DNA of 64,000 nt, taken from the NCBI RefSeq assembly GCF_030297015.1, contig NZ_AP028056.1:2304939-2368938 (forward strand), in the 5' to 3' direction. Numbering within the stretch: the stretch's first letter is position 1; each line of letters opens with the position of its first letter. A program made the translations under genes and the position numbers. Under the pieces are notes generated by a model. That model ran no database searches. It was not told where the DNA came from and was given only the letters and a program-made list of their open reading frames with translations. Source of the DNA: Brooklawnia propionicigenes (GTDB lineage Bacteria; Actinomycetota; Actinomycetes; Propionibacteriales; Propionibacteriaceae). Shown one piece after another: positions 1 to 8,693 of this stretch.

Positions 1-354
1 AAGCCCGAGGTCAAGATCTACGCCGTGGAGGCAGCCGAGTCCCCGGTGCTGTCGGGTGGCCAGAAGGGCGTCCACAAGATCCAGGGCATCAGCCCCGGCT
101 TCGTTCCCTCGATCTTCGACCGCGACGTCATCGACGGCATTATCCAGGTGACGTCGGAGGATGCGCTGGCCTGGGCTCGCCGCTCGGCCAAGGAGGAGGG
201 CCTGCTGGTGGGCATCTCGTCCGGTGCCGCCCTGCGCGCTGCAGCCGATCTGGCGGCCGATCCCGCCAATGCCGGCAAGACGATCGTGGTGATCGTCCCT
301 GACTGGGGCGAGCGCTACCTGTCCACTCCGCTGTACTCCGACCTGCTCGACTGA
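1..354 (+). CDS. cysK: Cysteine synthase A, C-terminal part (5' end outside window)
   Basis: The last 117 residues of an O-acetylserine sulfhydrylase are present; the reading frame is open from base 1. Family-typical stretches are visible: [12 protein letters not shown], the substrate-proximal GISSGAAL segment and the closing [18 protein letters not shown]. The enzyme is a cytosolic PLP enzyme that makes L-cysteine from O-acetylserine and sulfide. The PLP-binding lysine lies upstream and cannot be checked. A stem followed by five T residues lies about 20-90 bases downstream, so this is probably the end of a transcription unit. Confidence 0.93.
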   Translation, partial: KPEVKIYAVEAAESPVLSGGQKGVHKIQGISPGFVPSIFDRDVIDGIIQVTSEDALAWARRSAKEEGLLVGISSGAALRAAADLAADPANAGKTIVVIVPDWGERYLSTPLYSDLLD

Positions 355-370
355 ACGGCACGTCGCTGAT

Positions 371-442
371 CGATCGGCCGCCCCGGCCGGCGCCTGGCCC
401 CCCATCGGTACTCCAGGCGTCCCGGGACGGCCGATCGTTTTT
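371..442 (+). terminator. Terminator after cysK
   Basis: CGATCGGCCG at 371-380 pairs exactly with CGGCCGATCG at 428-437, and TTTTT follows at 438-442. The 47-base loop contains its own stem (CGCCTGG with CCAGGCG). A third GATCGGCCG copy at 448-456 could pair with 428-436 as an alternative hairpin. Confidence 0.7.
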
Positions 443-467
443 GTCGTGATCGGCCGACGATTCTGTC

Positions 468-473
468 TACCCT
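468..473 (+). promoter_or_regulatory. Candidate -10 box (TACCCT) for the sugar dehydrogenase gene
   Basis: TACCCT ends at 473, one base before an upstream in-frame GTG at 475. If it is the -10 box, transcription starts near 480, which excludes the GTG and supports translation from the ATG at 517. No clear -35 box is seen. Confidence 0.35.
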
Positions 474-516
474 GGTGACAGGCTCGTTCCTCGAAGTGCT
501 TGTCGGAAGGACGATC

Positions 517-1665
517 ATGACACCGATGACGGTCGCTGGCCCGAGAACCCGCCCAATACGCCGGCGCTCCACCGCGCGGCGTGCCCGCGATCTCCTGGTC
601 ACCGCGGTGGCCGCTGTCCTGCTGGCCTCCTGCACCGTCGAACCCGACCCCGGTATAGGCACAGCGGCGACGGACGCCACAGGCACAGCGGCCCCGGGCA
701 CCACAGGATCGGTGAGCGGCGCGGTGGAGATCATCTCGACCGGTCTTGCTGCGCCCTGGTCGATCGCCTTCCTGGACGACACGCCCCTGGTCAGCGAGCG
801 CGACAGCGGCCGCGTCCTCGAACTCGATGGCGAGGGGAACGGCCGCGAAATCGCCACCATCGCCGGCGTCGTGGCGCGTGGTGAAGGCGGGCTGCTGGGG
901 ATCGCCGTGCACGACGGTTACCTGTATGCGTACTTCACCGCGAGCGGTGAGAACCGGGTCGAGCGCTTCGAGCTCATCGGCGAGCCCGGCTCGCTGAGCC
1001 TGGGTGAGGCCGAGACCATCCTGGATGGGCTGCCTGCCGCAGGCGTCCACAATGGTGGCCGCATCGCGTTGGGCCCGGACGGCATGTTGTATGTCACCGC
1101 GGGTGACGCCAATGATCGAGCCAGCGCCCAGAGCCTCGACGCGCTGTCCGGGAAGATCTTGCGGCTGACCCCGAGCGGGGACGTGCCCGACGACAACCCG
1201 TTCGCCGGATCACCGGTCTACAGCTACGGCCACCGCAATCCGCAGGGGATCGCCTGGGATGCCGAGGGCACCCTGTACGCCAGCGAGTTCGGCCAAAACA
1301 CCTGGGACGAACTCAACATCATCGAACCCGGGGGCAACTACGGCTGGCCGCAGGTCGAGGGCATCGCCGGACAGGAGGCGTTCATCGATCCGGTGCAGCA
1401 GTGGCGTCCCGCCGATGCCAGCCCCAGCGGTATCGCCATCGCAGGAGACACCCTGTATGTCGCCAACCTCCGTGGCCAGCGACTACGTGCAGTGCCCCTC
1501 GCCGATCCGAGCACCGCCACCGAACTCCTGGTCGGCGAGTACGGCCGTTTGCGCGATGCCGTGGCGGCACCCGACGGGTCGATCTGGGTACTCACGAACA
1601 ACACCGATGGACGAGGCCGCCCCGCCGCAGACGACGATCGCATCCTCCGCCTCCCGGTGGCCTGA
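517..1665 (+). CDS. PQQ-dependent glucose/sorbosone dehydrogenase-family lipoprotein
   Basis: A 382-residue protein of the soluble glucose/sorbosone dehydrogenase (GSDH, six-bladed beta-propeller) family. The N-terminus is Arg-rich, followed by a hydrophobic stretch and a lipobox LLASC with the acceptor Cys near residue 39, so it should be a lipid-anchored extracytoplasmic protein. Family motifs follow in order: HNGGRIALGPDGMLYV, YSYGHRNPQGIAWD, EFGQNTWDELN and GGNYGWP. The ATG at 517 is chosen because GGAAGG sits six bases upstream and a candidate promoter overlaps the upstream GTG at 475. The expected role is periplasmic oxidation of a sugar or alcohol with PQQ. The real substrate cannot be read from the sequence, and no PQQ biosynthesis genes are in the window. 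Confidence 0.85.
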   Translation: MTPMTVAGPRTRPIRRRSTARRARDLLVTAVAAVLLASCTVEPDPGIGTAATDATGTAAPGTTGSVSGAVEIISTGLAAPWSIAFLDDTPLVSERDSGRVLELDGEGNGREIATIAGVVARGEGGLLGIAVHDGYLYAYFTASGENRVERFELIGEPGSLSLGEAETILDGLPAAGVHNGGRIALGPDGMLYVTAGDANDRASAQSLDALSGKILRLTPSGDVPDDNPFAGSPVYSYGHRNPQGIAWDAEGTLYASEFGQNTWDELNIIEPGGNYGWPQVEGIAGQEAFIDPVQQWRPADASPSGIAIAGDTLYVANLRGQRLRAVPLADPSTATELLVGEYGRLRDAVAAPDGSIWVLTNNTDGRGRPAADDDRILRLPVA

Positions 1666-1837
1666 GGCCGAACCGTCGCCGCGGATCAATGTCCGGGCTG
1701 CCGAGGTTGCGGCCGGGAGCCCTGACGCTGGGCGCCGGCCGGGAGCACTGGTGGCACGCTGCGGAACCGGGCGATCGGAATAACCACGCGGTGATGGCGT
1801 GTTTCCTGTCTACGTATCTGCGGAACGGAGACTCAAC

Positions 1838-2413
1838 ATGGCGAGCATCACGATCATCGGTACCGGCAATATGTCCAAGGCACTTCAGACACTGTTCGAG
1901 CGCAGCCGCTCACAGGTCCAGGTCATCAACCACAAGGAGTCCACCAAGGCACCGGTCGAAGGCGACATCGTCGTCCTGGCAGTGCCGTATACGGCGCTGT
2001 TCGACATCGTGGCGAAGCTGGGTGATGAACTGAGCGACAAGGTCGTTGTCGACATCTGCAACCCGGTCGACGCGGCGAGCTTCACGCTGATCAGGCCGGA
2101 AGCGGGCAGTGCCGCAGCCGAGTATGCCGCAGCCCTGCCGGGTGCCCACGTCGTGAAGGCGTTCAACACGAACTTCGCGGCCACCCTGGCCAGCGGTTCT
2201 GTTGCGTCTGCTCCCATCTCGGTGCTCATCGCCGGTTACGACGCAGAAGCGAAGAAGGCGCTCAGCGACGTGGTGACCGCGTCCGGGGCTGCGGCATACG
2301 ACGTAGGTGGCCTGGCGCGTGCTGCCGAACTCGAGGCGCTCGGCTTCCTCCAGATCGCGCTGGCCGCCTCCGGGCAGATCGGCTGGACGAATGGATTCGC
2401 GCTTTACCAGTAA
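1838..2413 (+). CDS. NADP-binding F420 reductase-like oxidoreductase (COG2085)
   Basis: A 191-residue single-domain Rossmann protein. The N-terminal MASITIIGTGNMSKAL is a GxGxxx dinucleotide-binding loop, followed by DIVVLAVPY, VVVDICNP and HVVKAFNTNFA, an order typical of the NADPH:F420 oxidoreductase/COG2085 family. GGAACGGAG lies about seven bases before the chosen ATG; the reading frame extends further upstream but without a better start. It is likely a cytosolic hydride-transfer enzyme. Whether it uses F420 or another acceptor is unknown. Neighbours give no pathway. Confidence 0.8.
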   Translation: MASITIIGTGNMSKALQTLFERSRSQVQVINHKESTKAPVEGDIVVLAVPYTALFDIVAKLGDELSDKVVVDICNPVDAASFTLIRPEAGSAAAEYAAALPGAHVVKAFNTNFAATLASGSVASAPISVLIAGYDAEAKKALSDVVTASGAAAYDVGGLARAAELEALGFLQIALAASGQIGWTNGFALYQ

Positions 2414-2593
2414 CCGATAGCCGGATTTCGGGCGAGCCGGCGGTCGTCAACCGGTCGAGCGTTCGGGTGGTACATCCCTCACTCGATCCGTTCAGCGAGG
2501 GCGCCGATCGTTCACGGCTCAGATCGTTGTCAGCGCCAGTGCATGCAGGCTGGACGAGAACGCTGTCGCGCCTCGTCCAGCCTGTCGCTAGGT

Positions 2594-3319
2594 TCAGTCT
2601 TCTTGTGGGCCGTGGCCGCCATGGCCGTGCGGGCCATGATGCTCGTGCGGGTCCTGCGACGCCGGGGGAGTGGGACGTCCACCACGGGGACCCCAGGGTC
2701 CGCGTCCGAACTCATCGTCTGGCGCCGAGCCGAACTCGGGGAAGGCGTCCGCGGGAAATCCCGGGAATCCGCCGCGTCCGCGGGGACCGCGACCGTGATG
2801 GCGCCGGAACTCCTGAAGCACCTGGACGCGCTCCTTGAAGTTGTCATCGGATTCCTGCTCCAGGCGCTCGATGATGCGGCCCAGGTAGTCGGCCAGCTGC
2901 GCGACCTCGTCATCGGTCAGGCACTCGAGGAACGTCAGGCGGGCGGCGGTGTCGGGATCGGTGTCCTGAGCGGCGTTGTGCCCGGCCTCGGTGAGCGTGA
3001 CGGTGACGGCGCGGCGGTCGTCGGGCGACGGCTCGCGCTTGATGAGGCCCTGCGTCTCCAGCTTGCGGAGTAGTTCGGCCATCGACTGACGGGACATGCC
3101 CATCAGGTAGGTCAGCTCACGCTGAGTCATTTCGGGCTTCAGCTTGAGCACGGCCAGTACGCGACCCTGTCCGTTTCGCGGATCGCGCCAGGGCTCGCCG
3201 CCGGGGCCTCTGCGTTGCCTGCGGAACTGGAGAACGGCCACGTGCCGCAGCCGCTCGGCCGCCAGTCGGCGGGTGTCGGATTGTTCAGTCTGTTCTTGTT
3301 CGTTGATGTGGTCAGTCAT
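2594..3319 (-). CDS. MarR-family regulator with a His/Gly/Pro-rich C-terminal tail
   Basis: A 241-residue protein. Residues about 45-125 form a winged helix-turn-helix of MarR type (MTQRELTYLMGMSRQSMAEL followed by KLETQGLIKR and SPDDRRAVTVTLTEAG). After the dimerisation helices there is an unusual tail of about 70 residues rich in Gly, Pro, Arg and His, ending with a run containing HEHHGPHGHGGHG. AGAAGGA precedes the ATG. Two 16-bp palindromes lie 37-94 bases upstream of the start, so the protein probably represses itself. The His cluster could bind metal, but that is inference. The ligand and other targets are unknown. Confidence 0.85.
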   Translation of the reverse strand: MTDHINEQEQTEQSDTRRLAAERLRHVAVLQFRRQRRGPGGEPWRDPRNGQGRVLAVLKLKPEMTQRELTYLMGMSRQSMAELLRKLETQGLIKREPSPDDRRAVTVTLTEAGHNAAQDTDPDTAARLTFLECLTDDEVAQLADYLGRIIERLEQESDDNFKERVQVLQEFRRHHGRGPRGRGGFPGFPADAFPEFGSAPDDEFGRGPWGPRGGRPTPPASQDPHEHHGPHGHGGHGPQED

Positions 3320-3355
3320 TGTTGTTGTCCTTCTGGTTGTATGGCCCTCACCTTC

Positions 3356-3371
3356 TGTCAGGTACCTGACA
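3356..3371. promoter_or_regulatory. Operator 1 upstream of the marR gene (perfect palindrome)
   Basis: TGTCAGGTACCTGACA is a perfect 16-bp palindrome, 37 bases upstream of the marR start. It lies just downstream of the -10 region expected for the TTGACA of operator 2, a typical repressor position. Confidence 0.75.
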
Positions 3372-3397
3372 TCAATAGTGCGCGGCCCCGACCGATA

Positions 3398-3413
3398 TGT
3401 CAAGTACCTGACA
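3398..3413. promoter_or_regulatory. Operator 2 with embedded -35 box of the marR promoter
   Basis: TGTCAAGTACCTGACA matches operator 1 at 15 of 16 positions and is 42 bp away, about four helical turns. On the minus strand it carries a consensus TTGACA (-35) at 3403-3398 directed toward marR. A weak -10 candidate lies at 3380-3372. Confidence 0.7.
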
Positions 3414-3498
3414 AACATCTTTTCTTCATTCGTGGGTCGACCTGTCTGCAGGGGCCGCGGATAGGTAGACCCAAGTACGCGGGTGGCGGTGCGACCGC

Positions 3499-3532
3499 GG
3501 GGGTGGGGGCGTGTGGGGGCGTGGGTGTGGGG
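3499..3532 (+). other. G-quadruplex-forming sequence in the kinase leader
   Basis: Five G-runs of five, five, five, three and four residues are separated by loops of 1-5 bases on the coding strand, ending about 30 bases before the kinase start. This fits the usual G4 pattern. Confidence 0.55.
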
Positions 3533-3563
3533 CGTGCGGACGTGGATGCGGGGTGCGGGCACA

Positions 3564-4227
<664 letters not shown>

Positions 4228-4232
<5 letters not shown>

Positions 4233-4330
4233 TCAGGACCAGTGCCTGCTCATCAGGACTAGTGCGCTGATCAGGACCGGTGCCCGCTGATCAGGACTAA
4301 TGCGCCAATGCCTGTGATCAGGGATAATGC
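4228..4330. repeat. Five degenerate tandem repeats of about 18-20 bp
   Basis: The core GATCAGGACYRGTGC recurs at about 4228-4245, 4246-4265, 4266-4283, 4284-4303 and (diverged) 4304-4330. The first unit contains the TGA stop codon of the kinase gene. The copies fill the space between the convergent kinase and esterase genes. Confidence 0.75.
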
Positions 4331-4343
4331 CTGCTCGGCAGCA

Positions 4344-5498
4344 CTAGCGGCGGTTCACGGACACCGGAAGAACGGCATCGGTGAAGTCTTCGATGCCATC
4401 CAGGATCGCCTCGAAACGCCACGAACTGACCAGATCGAAGCCGTGCTGGGCGCCGGGGAGCTCCGCATAGACCGGACGCGTCGGCGCCTCGGCGCGCAGC
4501 TTGGCGGCGAGTTCGCGGGAGTTCTCGACCGATGCATTGTTGTCCACCGTGCCATGGGTGAGGAAGAACGGCGGGGCCGACGAGGCGTCCATCACCAGCG
4601 GCGAGGACGGCAGCGCAGCGTTCCAGTCGTCGCCGTAGTACGGCCCGTAGTAGCCGTAGAGTCCGACGACTGCTGACACGGAGGTGTCCGCCGACTCGAA
4701 TCCCGGCTGGTAGCGGGGGTCCTGCTGACTCAGCGCGGAGATCGAACTCATGTGCGCGCCGGCCGAACTTCCCGACATCACGACCCGGCGGCCATCCCCG
4801 CCGTAGTCGCCGGCATGCTCATGCAGCCAAGCCAGTGCCCGTTTGGCGTCCGCCATGTGATCGGGGAAGCCCGCCTGCGGTCGCAGCCGGTAGTTGGCGC
4901 TGACGCAGACCCAGCCGCGATCGGCGAATCGGTACAGCAGCCCCCGGGCCTCGTGATGCTTGCTGCCCAGGAAGTAGCCGCCACCGTGCAGGTAGAGCAG
5001 CGTCGGGCCTCCGGTGGGCCGGTCTTTGCGGTAGTAGACGTCCAACTGCTGCTTGCGGTGCGGCCCGTAGCTCACATTGCGCTCCCGCACCACCGACCGT
5101 GGCCGCACGGCGAACGGGAAGAGCGTGATCTGCCAGCCGCGCCGGGTGGCATGTTCATTGCTCGACCGTGCCGGCTCGATGCCGGCGTCGCGGAGTGCCG
5201 CCGCCACGATCGCCCGCGAAGTGCGGGCCCGCCATCCGAGTGCGAACAGGCCGGCAGCCACCAGCGCGGTCAGCGCGACAGCCACCGTGATGTCGGCTGG
5301 CGTCCCGAAATCGCCGCTCACAATGGAGATGCCAAGCCAGATGGCCAGCAGGAGGGCGCCGTAGTGGGGTATCTCGTTGATCACCATGCCGAGGATGTAA
5401 GTGATGTTGGCAAGCACGCGCGGGCGTTGCGGCGGCCACAGCGCGGCTGCAACGAAGATGCCAAGGCCGGCGATGGAGAAGTACAGTCCATAAGGCAT
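4344..5498 (-). CDS. Membrane-anchored alpha/beta hydrolase (HSL/carboxylesterase type)
   Basis: A 384-residue protein. The first about 90 residues contain three to four hydrophobic segments, predicting a membrane anchor. The catalytic domain starts near residue 140. It has the oxyanion motif HGGGYFLGS (171-179), the nucleophile elbow GSSAG (Ser about 245), an acid in HGTVDNNAS and a catalytic His in GAQHGFDL, as in COG0657 esterases. AAAGGAG lies upstream of the ATG. It should hydrolyse an ester or lipid-like substrate at the membrane; the true substrate is unknown. It diverges from the DUF1361 gene across a repeat-containing intergenic region. Confidence 0.85.
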   Translation of the reverse strand: MPYGLYFSIAGLGIFVAAALWPPQRPRVLANITYILGMVINEIPHYGALLLAIWLGISIVSGDFGTPADITVAVALTALVAAGLFALGWRARTSRAIVAAALRDAGIEPARSSNEHATRRGWQITLFPFAVRPRSVVRERNVSYGPHRKQQLDVYYRKDRPTGGPTLLYLHGGGYFLGSKHHEARGLLYRFADRGWVCVSANYRLRPQAGFPDHMADAKRALAWLHEHAGDYGGDGRRVVMSGSSAGAHMSSISALSQQDPRYQPGFESADTSVSAVVGLYGYYGPYYGDDWNAALPSSPLVMDASSAPPFFLTHGTVDNNASVENSRELAAKLRAEAPTRPVYAELPGAQHGFDLVSSWRFEAILDGIEDFTDAVLPVSVNRR

Positions 5499-5541
5499 GT
5501 CCGGCTCCTTTCCGGTGTCTATCCAGGCTAGCCCGGTGGGG

Positions 5542-5651
5542 GTGAGCGACCGATGGACGCAATAGCCCGGGGCGGATGCGCGAGATGTGCCTGTCCATCC
5601 ATGTCATCGATGGCCAGTGAGCTACCGATGGACGGAATATCCCGCGACGGA
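5542..5651. repeat. Direct 35-bp repeat pair and GATGGAC heptamers between divergent genes
   Basis: 5542-5576 and 5617-5651 match at about 30 of 35 positions. Each contains CCGATGGACG, and an inverted GTCCATC lies between them at 5593-5599. They occupy the shared upstream region of the esterase and DUF1361 genes and may be regulatory or simply a local duplication. Confidence 0.5.
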
Positions 5652-5709
5652 CCGGCCGTTGTCGGTCTGTGGAGCTGACTGCGTCCGGCATTGAACCGAA
5701 GGAGACGAC

Positions 5710-6408
5710 GTGAACGCTGTGGTGCTGCTCACCGTCGGAACGCTGCTGCTCAGCCTCTATGCGCTGTGCCTGGTGCTGCTGAGGGCTCCCGTCTTCGGGA
5801 CTGCTGTGTATCGTCCGATGATCGTCAACATCGGGTTGTCGCTGACCCCGACGGCCATCCTCATCGCGGTGCTGGGCGCCATGATTGGCATCACCTTGCT
5901 CGCACCCTCAGCGGTGGCGCTGTGGGCGGTGATCGCCGTGGGCGCTGCCGGGTGGTTGCTGATGCTGCCGAACTCGGCCTATCTGATCACTGAACTGAAC
6001 TTCTCGCACCGCGACGAATCCGAACGCGTGCCGTTGTGGTACGACATCGTCCTCGTGTTGACATTGGCGCTGTCCGGGGTTTTCAACACCCTGCTCAATC
6101 TGGCGCTGGCGCAGAGCCTGTATGTGCTTGTGGTCAGGCCGAACGACGATCACCCGCTCCGTCATCCGGACTCGTGGGTCATGTCCGTCGTGGTGCTCGT
6201 GCTGGTGACCTTCGGGATGTATCTGGGCCGCTATATCCGGTTCAACAGCTGGGACATCCGCCACCCGATCTCATTCGTCCGCAAGCTGGTGGGCTATTTC
6301 GCCGAGCGGGGGCACATCCGCGAGGCGCTGGGGTTCTGCACCGCGCACTCGGTGTTGCTGGCCATCTTGTACCTCATCGTGGTGGCCCCGCTCGTCGCCG
6401 TGCTGTGA
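5710..6408 (+). CDS. DUF1361 family integral membrane protein
   Basis: A 232-residue polytopic membrane protein with about seven hydrophobic helices. LPNSAYLITELNFSHR near residue 90 and YLGRYIRFNSWDIRHP near residue 178 are hallmark DUF1361 segments with conserved Asn, His and Arg residues. AAGGAG lies six bases before the GTG at 5710. The biochemical function of the family is not known. The conserved polar residues at membrane boundaries hint at an active or binding site. Convergent with the ThrE-like gene downstream. Confidence 0.88.
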   Translation: MNAVVLLTVGTLLLSLYALCLVLLRAPVFGTAVYRPMIVNIGLSLTPTAILIAVLGAMIGITLLAPSAVALWAVIAVGAAGWLLMLPNSAYLITELNFSHRDESERVPLWYDIVLVLTLALSGVFNTLLNLALAQSLYVLVVRPNDDHPLRHPDSWVMSVVVLVLVTFGMYLGRYIRFNSWDIRHPISFVRKLVGYFAERGHIREALGFCTAHSVLLAILYLIVVAPLVAVL

Positions 6409-6442
6409 GCGGCCGCCGCTGCCGGGCTCAAGCAGGCGAGGA

Positions 6443-7918
6443 TCAGGCCGCGTAGCGCCAGGTGTGCACTGCGGCCCGTACCTCGCGGCTGAGGCTGGCG
6501 CCGACAAGTGTTCCCAGGGCGATGGCGAGCAGCGAAATGAAGACCTGGACGATGAGCCCGAGCGAGCCGGTCTGCGATGCGGCCTCACTGACGCCGATGA
6601 ATCCGAGAGCACCGGGTACCAGCAGGAAATAGCCGGAGGTTCGCAGCACGACGCTGGGCGGAGCTGAACCGAATCGCTGAACCGCACGGGCTACCGGTTC
6701 GAGCACCATCGCGCCGGCGAAACCGGACAATGCCGCCCCCACAAGCAGCGATCCCAGAACCTGCGCCGCGTAGACGATGACATTGGCGAACAGGATCCAG
6801 CGCAGTGCACCCTTCGGCGCCACGGAATAGAGGTTGAATCCGATGCTGGTGAGCACCACACCCGCCCAGGGCGCCCAGGGCCCCAGCGTGGGGGCGATTC
6901 CGACCGGCTCGGGCGCGTTCACGATGACCCACGCCACGTACACACCGAACGCCAGCAGGCCCAGCTGCGCGAATCCGTAGACCAGGCGGCTGGCGCCGGC
7001 GATGACCTGGTTGCTCGCGAGCTCCACCGCGGCCACGGTGAGCATGTGGCCGGGCAGGAAGGCCAGCAGCGCGGGGGCAACCAGCCGCAGGGGGTCATCC
7101 GGCACCAGGCCGTCGAGCACGAGCAGAGTGATCAACGTGAGCACGAACGATGTCAGAACCGGCAGCAACAGCTGCACCGAGGTGCGTCCGCGCGTGAAGG
7201 TGATCATGAGACCGACGAACGCGCCCAGCACCAGGTAGACCGGGATTGCCGTTGCCGTCGGATTGATTACCATGCCGAAACCGAGCGTGAGAATTGTATG
7301 GCCGAGGATCATCGTCGGCCGATTGAACCGGGCCGGGGTTTGCTCGATCCGGGTGATCTCGCGGATGGCTTCGGCGGGTTCGGGATGCTCGTTGATCACC
7401 CGGACCACCAGCTTCTCCATCGCCCCGGCCTGATCGAGCCGATACGGCGCGGAAACCAGCGGGAAGACACCGGTGTGTGTTTGCGCGGGGTCCTCGACGA
7501 GGATCGCGGTGGGCAGCACGACCATTCGCAGATCGGGACGGCCGTAGGCGCGCGCGATCTCACCCAGCTGGCGTTCGATGTCGCTGGTCGGTAGCTGGGA
7601 CGAGAGCATCGCGAGCCCGAGACTGCCGAGCAGGTCCGGGATGGACATGCTCACTTGCACCGGCTTGGCAGGGCCGCCGTGGCTGCCCCAGCCGCGCGCG
7701 ATCCTCAGCATCCGCCGGACGATCAGCCGATCCCGGCTATGTCGCTTCCGGTCCTTGGTCGCCACCTGTCCGCCGGCCGGCCGGACGACCGGGGCGAACG
7801 ACGCCGTCGCGGCCGGCAGCACCGTGGTCTGCTCAGCCGAGGCCGGTGTCTCGGGCTCCGGTGCATCCTGGCTTGTCAGATCGCTGTGGTTGATCGACCG
7901 CACCTCTTTCTCCAGCAC
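6443..7918 (-). CDS. Threonine/serine exporter family protein (ThrE domains fused)
   Basis: A 491-residue protein. A hydrophilic N-terminal region of about 80 residues is followed by the ThrE cytosolic domain (PSQLPTSDIERQLGEIARAYG to TRIEQTPARFNR region) and then about ten membrane helices. This is the fused ThrE/ThrE_2 arrangement known from Corynebacterium ThrE, which exports L-threonine and L-serine. GGAGG lies four bases before the GTG chosen at 7918; the open frame reaches further upstream but overlaps the divergent HEAT gene. Substrate assignment rests on family only. Confidence 0.85.
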   Translation of the reverse strand: MLEKEVRSINHSDLTSQDAPEPETPASAEQTTVLPAATASFAPVVRPAGGQVATKDRKRHSRDRLIVRRMLRIARGWGSHGGPAKPVQVSMSIPDLLGSLGLAMLSSQLPTSDIERQLGEIARAYGRPDLRMVVLPTAILVEDPAQTHTGVFPLVSAPYRLDQAGAMEKLVVRVINEHPEPAEAIREITRIEQTPARFNRPTMILGHTILTLGFGMVINPTATAIPVYLVLGAFVGLMITFTRGRTSVQLLLPVLTSFVLTLITLLVLDGLVPDDPLRLVAPALLAFLPGHMLTVAAVELASNQVIAGASRLVYGFAQLGLLAFGVYVAWVIVNAPEPVGIAPTLGPWAPWAGVVLTSIGFNLYSVAPKGALRWILFANVIVYAAQVLGSLLVGAALSGFAGAMVLEPVARAVQRFGSAPPSVVLRTSGYFLLVPGALGFIGVSEAASQTGSLGLIVQVFISLLAIALGTLVGASLSREVRAAVHTWRYAA

Positions 7919-8043
7919 CCGGCCTCCACGATTTCGAAGCTCACGTTGATCGTCTGCGGGCTGTCGCCGCTGACGCTTCCTCCACGGCACCTTGACCCTG
8001 ACACGGTGGCAGGTAGTTGGGTGGTCGTCAGGAGGGGAATGAC

Positions 8044-8691
8044 ATGACGTCGACAGACTATCGCACCACTCGGCTGGACTCAGCGCTCCAGTCGCCCGAT
8101 GCCTCGTTGCGGCTGCGTGCCGCGCTGGCCGCGGGAAGCGACCCGATGCCCGCTGATGTGCCCGTGCTGATCGCGCACTGCGGGACCGAGTTGGACTTCT
8201 TCGTCCGGGACATGCTGACGTGGGCACTGACCTGCCATCCGGCCGATCGGACGGTGCCCCTGCTGCTGACCGAGCTGGGTTCACCGAACCCGCAAGCCTG
8301 CGCTCAGGCATTGCACACGCTTTCGAAGATCGGGGACGCCCGGGCGTGGCCACAGATCACCGACGGTCTGCTCGGCGCGCCCGACGACGAGGTGGCCCGG
8401 GCGGCGTGGCGGGCCGCGGTTCGGCTGGTGCCGGCGGGGCAGCGGGCGAACTTGGCCCGCCGACTTGCCGGGCAGTTGGGTCGCGGCGGACGCGACGTGC
8501 AGCTCAGCCTGAGCAGGGCGTTCGTGGCGTTGGGTGCGGCCGCCGAGGATGTGCTGGCGGAGGCTGCCCTGCGAGGTAGCCCGGTGGCGCGGCTGCATGC
8601 CGCCGCCACCCAACGGCTGGTCAGCGATCCGGACTCGGGCTTCGATGCGGCGCTCGCCGAAGCCAAGAGGGTCCTTGCGTTAGGTTCGTAG
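8044..8691 (+). CDS. HEAT-repeat protein
   Basis: A 215-residue soluble protein made of about five helical HEAT/PBS-type repeats, recognisable from recurring motifs such as LRLRAALAAG, RDMLTWALTCHP, QACAQALHTLSKIGD and AAWRAAVRLV. AGGAGGGG precedes the ATG. It ends two bases before the ATG of a MerR-HEAT fusion gene, and both share the same repeat type, suggesting the two products act together or interact. There is no catalytic motif. Function unknown; a scaffold or protein-interaction role is inferred. Confidence 0.75.
   Translation: MTSTDYRTTRLDSALQSPDASLRLRAALAAGSDPMPADVPVLIAHCGTELDFFVRDMLTWALTCHPADRTVPLLLTELGSPNPQACAQALHTLSKIGDARAWPQITDGLLGAPDDEVARAAWRAAVRLVPAGQRANLARRLAGQLGRGGRDVQLSLSRAFVALGAAAEDVLAEAALRGSPVARLHAAATQRLVSDPDSGFDAALAEAKRVLALGS
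8681..8686 (+). promoter_or_regulatory. Candidate leaderless promoter -10 box (TAGGTT) of merR-HEAT
   Basis: TAGGTT ends seven bases before the ATG at 8694 and lies inside the last codons of the HEAT gene. The spacing equals that before several other starts in this window. Confidence 0.45.
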
Positions 8692-8693
8692 GC

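Noticed and set aside
475-516. GTG at 475 as the start of the sugar dehydrogenase
   Set aside because: It overlaps a probable -10 box and has no ribosome site, whereas ATG 517 has GGAAGG at good spacing.
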